Source: Bacillota bacterium
Lineage (GTDB): Bacteria > Bacillota > Limnochordia > Limnochordales > ZCTH02-B6
DNA length: 64,000 nt
Assembly (NCBI GenBank): GCA_017656145.1
Contig: JACDOI010000001.1
Coordinates: 60,226 to 124,225, forward strand
Direction of reading: 5' to 3'
Shown here: one piece after another, positions 31,502-40,284 of the stretch
Position numbering within the stretch: the first letter of the stretch is position 1
Layout: every line of letters begins with the position of its first letter
Notes under the pieces: model-generated
What the model saw: the letters and a program-made list of their open reading frames with translations, nothing else
What the model was told of the DNA's origin: nothing
Databases searched by the model: none
Position numbers and translations under genes: made by a program

Positions 31502-32301
31502 CCATCGATCGCCTTCTTCGCTACCGCATTCTCAAGTAGCTGCACCGCTTTGCGGGACAGAGCCCAGACGCGGGCGTCTTCCAAATCGCGGGGCCGGGAG
31601 AGCAGCTCGTTGACCCGCAACTCCGCAACAATTTGCCCCGGGCTCGACGTCATAACGACCACCCGATCCGCCAAATAAACGGCTTCCAGCGGATTATGGG
31701 TCACAAACAATACGGTACAGGCCCGCTCCATCCATAGACGGACGAGCTCATCCCGCATCCGCATCGCGGTCAACTCGTCAAGGGCACTGAGCGGCTCGTC
31801 CATGAGCAAGACCTCAGGTTCTATGATCAACGCCCGCGCCAACCCGACGCGCTGCTGCATACCGACGGAGAGCTGCCCTGGGTAATAATTCTCAAACCCG
31901 GCCAACCCGACCCGTTCGATCCACTGGGCGATGCGCTGCCCCAACTGGGATTCGCTCAAATTCCCCCGGTCCAACACAAAGCGCAGGTTTTGCCAAACGG
32001 TCAGCCACGGAAGCAGGCGCGCCTCCTGGAACACATACCCGATCCGTGGTCGTTCGGTGCTCGCTACCAACGCTCCTGATCGAACAAAGCTCAGGTCGCC
32101 TTCGTACTCGCCGTCCAGTCCGCTGACAATGTTTAGCAACGTGGTCTTGCCGCATCCCGACGGGCCTAGCAGACACACAAATTCGCCATCCTCGACCTCG
32201 AGGTTCACCGACTGTAAAGCAACCTGCCGTCCCGTTCCATGAGGTAACGGATACGATTTGGTAATCCCCCGGGAAACGATGCGTGCCACGCTTCGCCTCA
32301 T
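31498..32301 (-). CDS. NitT/TauT-type ABC transporter ATP-binding protein
   Basis: GPSGCGKTTLLNIVSGLDG, LSVGMQQRVGLARALIIEPEVLLMDEPLSALDELTA; ATG at 32301 overlaps the permease stop as ATGA. Confidence 0.9.
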   Translation of the reverse strand: MRRSVARIVSRGITKSYPLPHGTGRQVALQSVNLEVEDGEFVCLLGPSGCGKTTLLNIVSGLDGEYEGDLSFVRSGALVASTERPRIGYVFQEARLLPWLTVWQNLRFVLDRGNLSESQLGQRIAQWIERVGLAGFENYYPGQLSVGMQQRVGLARALIIEPEVLLMDEPLSALDELTAMRMRDELVRLWMERACTVLFVTHNPLEAVYLADRVVVMTSSPGQIVAELRVNELLSRPRDLEDARVWALSRKAVQLLENAVAKKAIDG

Positions 32302-33227
32302 CCGATCCAAGTCATAGGAGTGCGACGCCAACGAAAGGCGTACCGCTCCCACGCTGCCATGATTACGTAGTCCACCACGGCGAGCACCACGATCATTACG
32401 AGGCCATACGCGAGAATCCCCCGCATATCAAACATCTGAAAGTAGAACGAGATCTGGTAGCCCACGCCGTTGGTGCGCCCCATCAACTCAGCGAAGACAA
32501 CCATTTTCCATGCAAGGGACATCGCAGCTCGCCCGGTACCCGCCAGGTAGGGGAACAGTTGTGGCGCCACCACCTTTTGAACGATCACAGCCGCCGGGCG
32601 TCGAAACGCCCGGGCCATCTCGACCAGCTTCGGATCGAGCGCTCGGGCTCCTTCTCGCACCTGTGCTACCACCGTTGGTACAACGACAGCGGCAATGGCA
32701 GTAATGGCGGCCGTTTCGTTTAACCCGATTAGGATGTACGCTCCTACGATGACCACAATGCGGGGAATGGACAGGCCTGACACCAGCCACGCACCTAGCA
32801 GCCGATCGGCTGCGCGTGAGACTCCCATCAAGAGTCCGACAGCGACGCCAATTCCCATAGCAAGGGCAAAGGAAACCAACACCCGTTGGATGGTGGCAGA
32901 CACATGCATGAGGAGGCGGCCGCGCTCCCACTCCTGCCACAGAAACTGCAATGTCTCGCTCGGTCCTGGCAAGACACGCGCCGGCAGAACGCAGGAAGCA
33001 AGCAACCACGCCCCCAACAGCGACAGCAGCGATATCGCGCTCAGAACCGTGGCGTTGGGCCCCGTTGCCCGACGCCACGGCACGGCGACTTGTACCGCTC
33101 GAACGCTGTCTACCGGTGTGCCAGTCGTCCGTTCCGTTTGCAACACGCCATACACATCCCCAGACACCCGGCACGCCTGCCGAACTGCTCCGAGCCCGGC
33201 GCTGCCACTCACCGCTTGTGCGGGCAT
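32298..33227 (-). CDS. NitT/TauT-type ABC transporter permease
   Basis: BPD-type permease: TIQRVLVSFALAMGIGVAVGLLMGVSRAADRLLGAWLVSGLSIPRIVVI, ALDPKLVEMARAFRRP. Confidence 0.88.
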   Translation of the reverse strand: MPAQAVSGSAGLGAVRQACRVSGDVYGVLQTERTTGTPVDSVRAVQVAVPWRRATGPNATVLSAISLLSLLGAWLLASCVLPARVLPGPSETLQFLWQEWERGRLLMHVSATIQRVLVSFALAMGIGVAVGLLMGVSRAADRLLGAWLVSGLSIPRIVVIVGAYILIGLNETAAITAIAAVVVPTVVAQVREGARALDPKLVEMARAFRRPAAVIVQKVVAPQLFPYLAGTGRAAMSLAWKMVVFAELMGRTNGVGYQISFYFQMFDMRGILAYGLVMIVVLAVVDYVIMAAWERYAFRWRRTPMTWIG

Positions 33228-33306
33228 TCATGGCGCCGCAGAGGCGACACCCATTGGTCTACCAAAATCGGTACAGGCTGCGTGAAAACGTCGCCCAGCT
33301 GCAGTG

Positions 33307-34317
33307 TTAAAAAGCGAACTCCGTGCTGTACGCATCCGGATCCAACCGCTCGATCCCGACCAGATCGGAACCGGCTACGGCCACCAGTTGCTCGACGAGT
33401 TCCACAAGGCCCCGGACGATCTCGGAATTCCACTGGCTGGGCAAAGACAGCTCCCACCGTTGCCGGACAGCAGCCATCAACGACGGATCCGGCAGCGAGT
33501 ACAGCCCCTCATCCAGGATGATTTCCCAAATGCCATCGTCCGTCTTCATCCGCGCCACTGCCATGTCCATTGCTCTGAGAAACTTGGCCACCGCCTGCCG
33601 GTCTGCGCCGTCGTGTGCAAGAATGATGAGATTTGGCAATTCCGATGACATGCCCAGTTCGCGCAGCATCTCGTGGACGGATATCACCTCACGAAACTCT
33701 CCGCTGCCCACCATCCGGGCGACAAAGTGCCAAAACGGCAAGGCGGCATCCATCTCTCCACGCAGGAGAAGCTGCGTCATCAACGGTGGCGCAGCTGAGA
33801 TGGTCTGGCTGTCAAACTGCGGGTCAAAACCATACTTCGCCTTCGCCAAAGCTCTCAGCACCAAAAGGCTCTTGTCGGACATGCTCGATGCGCCTATGAC
33901 TCGGCCTCGAAGGTCGGCAACGCTTCGAATATCGCTGTCGGCCCTTACGACCAGTCCGCCTAACGCCAGGCTATACGGGTACACGGCCTTGACGGGGACG
34001 CCATTGGAGCGCATCAAGACAACGTTCACAAAATCGTCGACGGTAACATCGACTTCGCCGGCCATCAGGGCCAATTCCGTGGCCTGCTTCGTAGCATAGG
34101 TCGTTGCTTCGATGTTCAGCCCGACTTGTTCGTCGATGCCAAAGTAGTCGATCGCCCGGATTATCCAGCTAAAGGTGCCTGACGCCTGAAGGCCGGCGCG
34201 GATCGTGTCCGCGGCCAACGCGGGAGCCGAACCGGCCAGGAAAGCGACAGTGGTCACCATTGCGATCAAAGTGCGTCCGCAGCTCCACAACATGGCCAGC
34301 ACCCCTTTCTCTCCCAT
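33307..34317 (-). CDS. NitT/TauT-type ABC transporter substrate-binding protein
   Basis: Signal peptide; IRAGLQASGTFSWIIRAIDYFGIDEQVGLNIEATTYATKQATELALMAGEVDVTVDDFVNVV; adjacent cognate permease and ATPase. Confidence 0.85.
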   Translation of the reverse strand: MGEKGVLAMLWSCGRTLIAMVTTVAFLAGSAPALAADTIRAGLQASGTFSWIIRAIDYFGIDEQVGLNIEATTYATKQATELALMAGEVDVTVDDFVNVVLMRSNGVPVKAVYPYSLALGGLVVRADSDIRSVADLRGRVIGASSMSDKSLLVLRALAKAKYGFDPQFDSQTISAAPPLMTQLLLRGEMDAALPFWHFVARMVGSGEFREVISVHEMLRELGMSSELPNLIILAHDGADRQAVAKFLRAMDMAVARMKTDDGIWEIILDEGLYSLPDPSLMAAVRQRWELSLPSQWNSEIVRGLVELVEQLVAVAGSDLVGIERLDPDAYSTEFAF

Positions 34318-34522
34318 CGCTCACCAGCCACCCGACCATAACAGAAGAAACGTCAGGCAGGAAAACATGTCGATCACCACTCCCGCCGTTTCACCCGCAT
34401 CATCTGGCTGACCAGTGATTCTGGAGGTTGATCGGCCCAGGTTCAGGTTGCCTATACCACAGGTCATGCGTCCACCCCCGCCCACCTGTGAAAGCTTGTT
34501 GCAACTGGCGCTCAGTCACCTG

Positions 34523-36586
34523 CTACCGGGTCCTGTCGGCTTCAATCCCGCCGTAAGCCCCGTCCTGTCCAGGCATTTCCGCTACCAGACTCGCGAAACC
34601 TACTTGACTCGAGACATTGAGACCCCACTCAGCATCCGGATTGACTCGCACCACGTAAAGCGGCTGACGGAGCTGGTGGTCGGCGGCATCGAACGAAAGA
34701 GGTTGACCCTTCGCTACGTCAAAGACGGTTGCCGGATCCTCCAGGTAGGCTACGAGGCTCTCAGCGTCCAGGGCGCCGGTCGCCTGCGCGGCCTGGTGCA
34801 ACATTCGAACCGCCTGATACGCTGCCCAAGCCGACGGATCCATCGGCTTGCCCCAGCGGGCAACGAAGCGCTCATTCAGTTCTCGAGCTCCCTCCCCCTC
34901 CAGCGTCGTTTCCCAAAGCGCGACCCGCTCCGACAATCCCTGCGCGTCGTAGCGGATGTGAGCGGACGCAAGGAAGTCGCGCGTCTGCGTCACCGGATCG
35001 GGATAAGGCGCCACGCCGATGCCAAGATCGAGGGAGCTCATCTGTGAAAGGAAAACAACTTGGTCGAGGGCTCGGACCAGGAGAAGTATTACATCGGCGC
35101 CGGCGTCCCGAGCTGCAAACAGCTCGTTCAAATACGTCGGTTGCTCTACGGCAACCGCCGCCTCGCCCACCACCTCAGCCAAAGGCGCCCTGGCCGCGAG
35201 CGCATCGAGCGCCCGCTCACGGAGGGCTCTCCCTTCGGCGGTCGCCTCGTACACGATGAACCAGCGCCGCTTGTCCAGGCTCACATGCCAATCCACCAGG
35301 GCATCCACATACATGCCCCCGCTCGCCTCCACATGAAACACGTACCGGCTCTTGGACTGCCGCAGAAGGAGATCCGGAGAGCCGATGTTTATGAAAGGAA
35401 TATGGTGCGCCTCGGCGACGGCCGCCAATGCTTCGGCCTGGCCCTCTCCGATTCCGCCGATGAAGGCGTGGACGTTTTCCGTCGCCAGTAGCCGTTCAGC
35501 CGCGCGTTTGGCTGCGGACGCGGTGGGGGCACTCGCCAACAACAATCGCACTTCCGGACCCGGCGCCTCGGTGGAGCCGGTGAGGTGGCCCTCGGCGAGC
35601 AACGCGCCCATCCGGGCTGCTTCACCCACAATGTCGTAGAGGGAAGCCGGCACCCAACTGTGTCCCGTTTGCGTCGGTATGACGACGCCGATTCGGAGCG
35701 TCTCCTCTGCACCCATGGCAGTGGGGGTACCGCCCACGGTGATCGCCGGCCGCGGCAGGGGGTCGAGGGGAACGCCGTACTCCTGCAGGACTGCTTGAAT
35801 CTCATCCCATCGGTTAGCGATCGCGATATTGAGCCGGTCGCGCAAGGCGTCGTCACCGGGACGCACAGCGATAGTCATGGGCACGCTCATGAAAATGGCT
35901 GGCGGCTCAAATTCGGGCGTCACCGGCGTCAACTTGAGCTCGACCGCTTGACGCTGGGCGAAATACGCCGCAACTGGCCCCCAGACGATGCCCACGTCCA
36001 CTTCACCGGCGGCAACCGCATCGACGAGATCCGAGAGGCGATCCGCACTCCCTGTCCGCTGACCAAAGGCTGCGGTCACGTTCTCCGTAATCCCGCGATT
36101 GATCAAAGCGTTGTGCGGCGGGATACCTGGACTTTGCAAGCCAATCCTGAGCGTTCTCAGATCCTCGTCGTCGAGAGAATCGATGTCAAATCCCCGGTCA
36201 GCGCGGTAGACGAAAACGTAGGGAGTGCGATAGTAGGCAACGGTGGTCAGCAGTTCGCGAAATCCGTCCGGGACTCCGAGCAACACGTCGCACTCGCCCT
36301 GTCGCAGCCGCAGATTGATCATATCGGAATTGAATATGTGCCAGTCATATGTGATGAAGGCATTCAGCTCATCGGCCAAGATCTCAACGATCCGGTTCTC
36401 AAAACCGGTCTGCTCAGCGTCCGAAAACGGCAGGCTGATCGGATCCGCACACACTTTCAGCTCCCAGGCGCCGTCAGACGCCGCTGCCCCCACCGGGCTC
36501 GCCAGAATGAGCGCAACTAGCAATACCCAGCCCGCGCGGATCACCGCTCCTTTTCTCCAGCGCCCCCGTCCCGGCCCATGCGACAT
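34523..36586 (-). CDS. Dual-module periplasmic protein: MoxJ/XoxJ-like (SBP_bac_3 type) N-terminus fused to type-I PQQ-system binding protein
   Basis: N-half: WELKVCADPISLPFSDAEQTGFENRIVEILADELNAFITYDW...RQGECDVLLGVPDG. C-half starts LRIGVVIPTQTGHSWVP and parallels the 28431-29771 product to the C-terminus. Confidence 0.75.
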   Translation of the reverse strand: MSHGPGRGRWRKGAVIRAGWVLLVALILASPVGAAASDGAWELKVCADPISLPFSDAEQTGFENRIVEILADELNAFITYDWHIFNSDMINLRLRQGECDVLLGVPDGFRELLTTVAYYRTPYVFVYRADRGFDIDSLDDEDLRTLRIGLQSPGIPPHNALINRGITENVTAAFGQRTGSADRLSDLVDAVAAGEVDVGIVWGPVAAYFAQRQAVELKLTPVTPEFEPPAIFMSVPMTIAVRPGDDALRDRLNIAIANRWDEIQAVLQEYGVPLDPLPRPAITVGGTPTAMGAEETLRIGVVIPTQTGHSWVPASLYDIVGEAARMGALLAEGHLTGSTEAPGPEVRLLLASAPTASAAKRAAERLLATENVHAFIGGIGEGQAEALAAVAEAHHIPFINIGSPDLLLRQSKSRYVFHVEASGGMYVDALVDWHVSLDKRRWFIVYEATAEGRALRERALDALAARAPLAEVVGEAAVAVEQPTYLNELFAARDAGADVILLLVRALDQVVFLSQMSSLDLGIGVAPYPDPVTQTRDFLASAHIRYDAQGLSERVALWETTLEGEGARELNERFVARWGKPMDPSAWAAYQAVRMLHQAAQATGALDAESLVAYLEDPATVFDVAKGQPLSFDAADHQLRQPLYVVRVNPDAEWGLNVSSQVGFASLVAEMPGQDGAYGGIEADRTR

Positions 36587-36645
36587 GAGCGAGCCCTCCT
36601 AATATAACCCCTACACCCGAACAAATCCAAACGGAGATGTGGAAA

Positions 36646-36681
36646 GGGGCAAGGAGCGGGAGCGCCCCCGCGCCTTGCCCC
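36646..36681 (-). terminator. Intrinsic terminator/attenuator downstream of the PQQ dehydrogenase gene
   Basis: GGGGCAAGGAGCGGG / CCCGCGCCTTGCCCC (14 of 15 bp); short T run on the minus strand past the stem. Confidence 0.65.
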
Positions 36682-36695
36682 CACCGACCTGAGAC

Positions 36696-38510
36696 TCAGG
36701 GCAACCCGAAGACGTACAGCGTCGTACCAGTCCTCCGATACCGGGCCGCTGCGTCCGGTGCCACATCGGGGTTGACGGGCTCGTTATTCGGGGCCCGACT
36801 CGTGATCACCGCGACGTATTGCCGGCCATCCGGCCCGAGGTAGCTGATGGGCGAGTTGCGGAAGTCACCGCCGGTCCGGAATGTCCAGAGCACCTCACCC
36901 GTACGCGCGTCCACGGCGCGGAACACACCTTGATCCGTGCCACCAAAGATCAAGTTCCCAGCCGTGGCAAGGACAGGTTTGTTATCCCTGGACGAGTACG
37001 ACTTAAGGCCCCACACCTTTTCGCCGGTCACCGGGTTCCAGGCCTGGAGCTCGCCTTGCCAACCGCCGGGACCGGTTTGCGTCTCGGTCGCCCTGTACAG
37101 GGTGTAGCTCTCACCAGGCACGTACTCGCCCTCAAGCCCCTCAAACCTCGTGCACCGGTTTTCAGCTTGGAAGTAAATCAGGCCCGTTACAGGCGAGTAG
37201 GCGTCATTGAACCAGTTGTTGCCAGCGATGAAGGGGCAGACGAGATCCTCGGTAGGAATGCCCGTGTAGACGAGCGCCTTTTCGTTGAATATAGGCCGCC
37301 CCGTCTCCATGTCGATGCCGTGCGCCCACGTCACGTTCGTATATGCCACCGGCTCGGTCAGGAGTTCGCCCGTGAGGCGGTCATGGACATAGAGGAAGCC
37401 GTTGCGCCCAGGCTTGACGAGCGCCTTGCGCATCTCGCCGTTGATCTCGAGATCGATGACGAACGCCTGGCCGGGTTCATCGAAGTCCCACTGGTCCTGC
37501 GGGGTGTAAGAATACGCCCAGATCATCTCGCCGGTCGTCGCATCTCGGGCGATCAGCGAGGCGCAGTACTTATTTGTGTACTGGTCAAGCCCCGGAGCGG
37601 TGGCCGGGTCGCGCCGGTAGTCCGGGTTCCACGGGCCGCAGTTAGCCGTGCCGTAGAAGAACAGGTTCGACTCCGGATCGTAGGTAAAATAGCCCCAGGT
37701 TGTGCCGCCGCCGGTCTTCCAGGAGTCCCCGTACCACGTAGACACCCCGGGGTTAGGAACCTGGTCATCCGGGTAAAACGGCTTAAACCGCGGCCCAATA
37801 CCCATCTCCTCGTCGGGACCCATATTGTAGTACTTCCACACGAGCTCGCCAGTGTCAATATGGTAGGCCGCGACCCAGCCGCGCACGCCGCGCTCGCCGC
37901 CCTCGTTGCCGATGATGACGTTGTCACCGACGACCAGCGGTGCGGTAGTCGTGGTCTCCGAGATGCTGAGGTCCACGACGTCGGTGCGCCAAATCGGCTC
38001 TCCGGTTTCGGCGTCCACAGCAAACAGTTGCCCGTCGAGGGTGTTGAAAAAGATCTTCCCCTCGGCGTAGGTCAAGCCGCGGGTTTGCGCGCCGCAGCAC
38101 GCCGTTGCTTGCTCAAGGCCCGGCATCTCGGGCTGGAACTCCCATTTGATGTAGCCATCCCGCGTCAGGTCGAGCGCGATGAGCGTGTTCGGCTTCGGCG
38201 TCAGAATGTACATGGTATTGTTTACCACAAGCGGCGGCGCCTCGAGCGAGTCGGTCACACCGATCTGGAAGGTCCACTTGACCTGCAGATCTTTTACGTT
38301 TTCGGTGTTGATGCGATCCAAAGGACTGAAATTCCAGCCGGCGTAGTTCCCGTTGGCCATGGGCCATGTGCCCGGCTCCTTCTCCAGGACGAGCAGGTCG
38401 TTATTGGCCAGGGCGGCTTGCGCCATCAAAAGGAAGCCGACGAGCAGTGCGAGGCTGCCGACGAAAGCCTTACCCGAACGTTGCCCGTTTGTCTTCGACT
38501 TGTGGCTCAT
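36696..38510 (-). CDS. xoxF: PQQ-dependent methanol/alcohol dehydrogenase, XoxF-type (putative lanthanide-dependent)
   Basis: Signal peptide; vicinal Cys ATACCGAQTRGL; TPQDQWDFDEPGQ with D-x-D; repeated PQQ-propeller strands (DGQLFAVDAETGEPIW, GVFRAVDARTGEVLWTFRTG). Confidence 0.85.
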   Translation of the reverse strand: MSHKSKTNGQRSGKAFVGSLALLVGFLLMAQAALANNDLLVLEKEPGTWPMANGNYAGWNFSPLDRINTENVKDLQVKWTFQIGVTDSLEAPPLVVNNTMYILTPKPNTLIALDLTRDGYIKWEFQPEMPGLEQATACCGAQTRGLTYAEGKIFFNTLDGQLFAVDAETGEPIWRTDVVDLSISETTTTAPLVVGDNVIIGNEGGERGVRGWVAAYHIDTGELVWKYYNMGPDEEMGIGPRFKPFYPDDQVPNPGVSTWYGDSWKTGGGTTWGYFTYDPESNLFFYGTANCGPWNPDYRRDPATAPGLDQYTNKYCASLIARDATTGEMIWAYSYTPQDQWDFDEPGQAFVIDLEINGEMRKALVKPGRNGFLYVHDRLTGELLTEPVAYTNVTWAHGIDMETGRPIFNEKALVYTGIPTEDLVCPFIAGNNWFNDAYSPVTGLIYFQAENRCTRFEGLEGEYVPGESYTLYRATETQTGPGGWQGELQAWNPVTGEKVWGLKSYSSRDNKPVLATAGNLIFGGTDQGVFRAVDARTGEVLWTFRTGGDFRNSPISYLGPDGRQYVAVITSRAPNNEPVNPDVAPDAAARYRRTGTTLYVFGLP

Positions 38511-38590
38511 CGCATGGCACCTGCCTTTTGGTTAGCATGATCGTCCATTGACCCATACCTCACACCGTTACGCCTCGCTCGCTTCTCCGC

Positions 38591-39358
38591 TTATCGCATC
38601 GCTGACACCTCCTCCTCCGTCACTGGCCCAAATTCGTTCGACCAGGAGTTTCGAATGAACGTGGCGACGGAAGCGATCTCCCAATCCGAGAGTACGTCGC
38701 GCCACGGAGGCATTCCGTGTTCGACAAAGCCATTGAGAATCATCGGCACCACATAATCGGTACGGGCCAACGCGCTGTTTCCAGCAAAGGCCGGACCGAC
38801 GAGTCCCTGGCCCCGGTTACCATGGCAAGCTGCACACCTAGATGAGAAAATCTGCTCGCCGTTCGACATGAGGGCGGATAGAGTCGCGGGGTCAACCTCG
38901 ACAACGCGTTGACGTTCTTCCTCGACAGGCGTTCCTTCCGGCGAGATCAGGAAGAAGGCACCCCCGAGCCGCTGGCCCCGGACATCGCCTGGATTTCTAT
39001 CCCGGGCGAAACGGTAAAGAGGCCATCCGTTGTATGTCACCTGCGTGGTACCATCCTCCCGCTCGATCGTTCCGAGCAGACCCGCATCTACACCTTCACC
39101 GGCCTTCAGCTCTCCGTCAGCCAATAGAGGCGGCCAGTTTCTCGTACACGCGCCAGTGCAGTTACTTACACTCCCGGAGGGACCAACGGTGTCATTCGTG
39201 TAGATATAGAGACTGCGGCCCTCGCCGTCGGTGAGGATCGGGCCGAACCTTTCACTCTCAGCCACTTTGAGCACATACCGGTCCGCCCCCTCAAGCCGAG
39301 CCGTCAACGAGATCAGCAAGAGCATCAACACTGCTGGTACTGCCAACCGTCGTCCCAT
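38591..39358 (-). CDS. Cytochrome c with N-terminal secreted-repeat (COG4315/PF03640-like) domain
   Basis: GRSLYIYTNDTVGPSGSVSNCTGACTRNWPPLLADGE and TYNGWPLYRFARDRNPGDVRGQ repeats, then SSRCAACHGNRGQG haem site and HGMPPW possible Met ligand. Confidence 0.82.
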   Translation of the reverse strand: MGRRLAVPAVLMLLLISLTARLEGADRYVLKVAESERFGPILTDGEGRSLYIYTNDTVGPSGSVSNCTGACTRNWPPLLADGELKAGEGVDAGLLGTIEREDGTTQVTYNGWPLYRFARDRNPGDVRGQRLGGAFFLISPEGTPVEEERQRVVEVDPATLSALMSNGEQIFSSRCAACHGNRGQGLVGPAFAGNSALARTDYVVPMILNGFVEHGMPPWRDVLSDWEIASVATFIRNSWSNEFGPVTEEEVSAMR

Positions 39359-40284
39359 AGCTGCCTCCCAAATCGTCTCGCTGTAAGGATATCCTGTGGT
39401 TCCATGATTGCTTCGTTTCCCTCGGTAAGGTGCAAGGGTGCCGCCTACGCGCTGTTCTACAAGCTTGTCTACCGCTCTGCCCCCACCACCTTCTTCCGCA
39501 GCTCGGCACACTCATCCCCGCGCCGGCGGCCACTCCCTTAACCACCCTCCCCGCGCGACGGCCGTCGCGCCCGTTGAGCGCGGAGATGTCCCCGGCGTCA
39601 CGTCAGCGCCGTCACCGCCTCGGCCGGATTGCAGATGCCTTATCTTCGTGTCAGACTCTTCGTGTTGCGCGACACAAATAGTACAATCCGTCAATTATCC
39701 TGTGCACATCGCCGATAGCGACGAAACACAACGGATCAACACGCGCTACCTCGCCACCCTTATGCCCGCGAAGACTACCCGCTGACAAACAGCAGGCCCA
39801 TCAACTCCAACCCGACTGCCGCCCCCCTCCGACTGTTGTCGGAATTCTCTACTGAAGTCACACCCCGTGTTTGCACACCTTACCAAGTTCATTACTACAA
39901 CATGAGTCCCCATTTTCCTCCTCGCAGACCAGTGCTGACATACGCTCCATGAATTTCGTCCTAGACGTCATCTTCAGATGGACTTACACCACGGACATTG
40001 GCTGGACGACTTCGTGACCCAAATCGCCAAGTTACCGAATTGCCATCCTTCACGTCCTTATTCCGAGCCTTCACACACGCGTATACGACTCGGTGATGAG
40101 CGTAGGATCGCGCGCGCAACGACAGCCATTCTCGGCCTTTCTGCTTCTGAGCATCGGCCCAAACTCTCGGATCAAAGTCAAGGGGGTTCGCCACCGGATT
40201 CGTCGATACCGCCGCTCGACAGCCCACAGATCCGGGTCGCCGCAAGCGCATCCGAGCCAGGCAATCCATATTTTCAGCTTTCCC

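Noticed and set aside
36819-38540. 573-aa plus-strand ORF opposite the PQQ dehydrogenase
   Set aside because: Arg/His/Val-rich antisense translation; XoxF on the minus strand explains the region.
39961-40269. 102-aa ORF in the intergenic interval upstream of the XoxF cluster
   Set aside because: Arg-rich, no clear ribosome site, no recognised domain; treated as non-coding.
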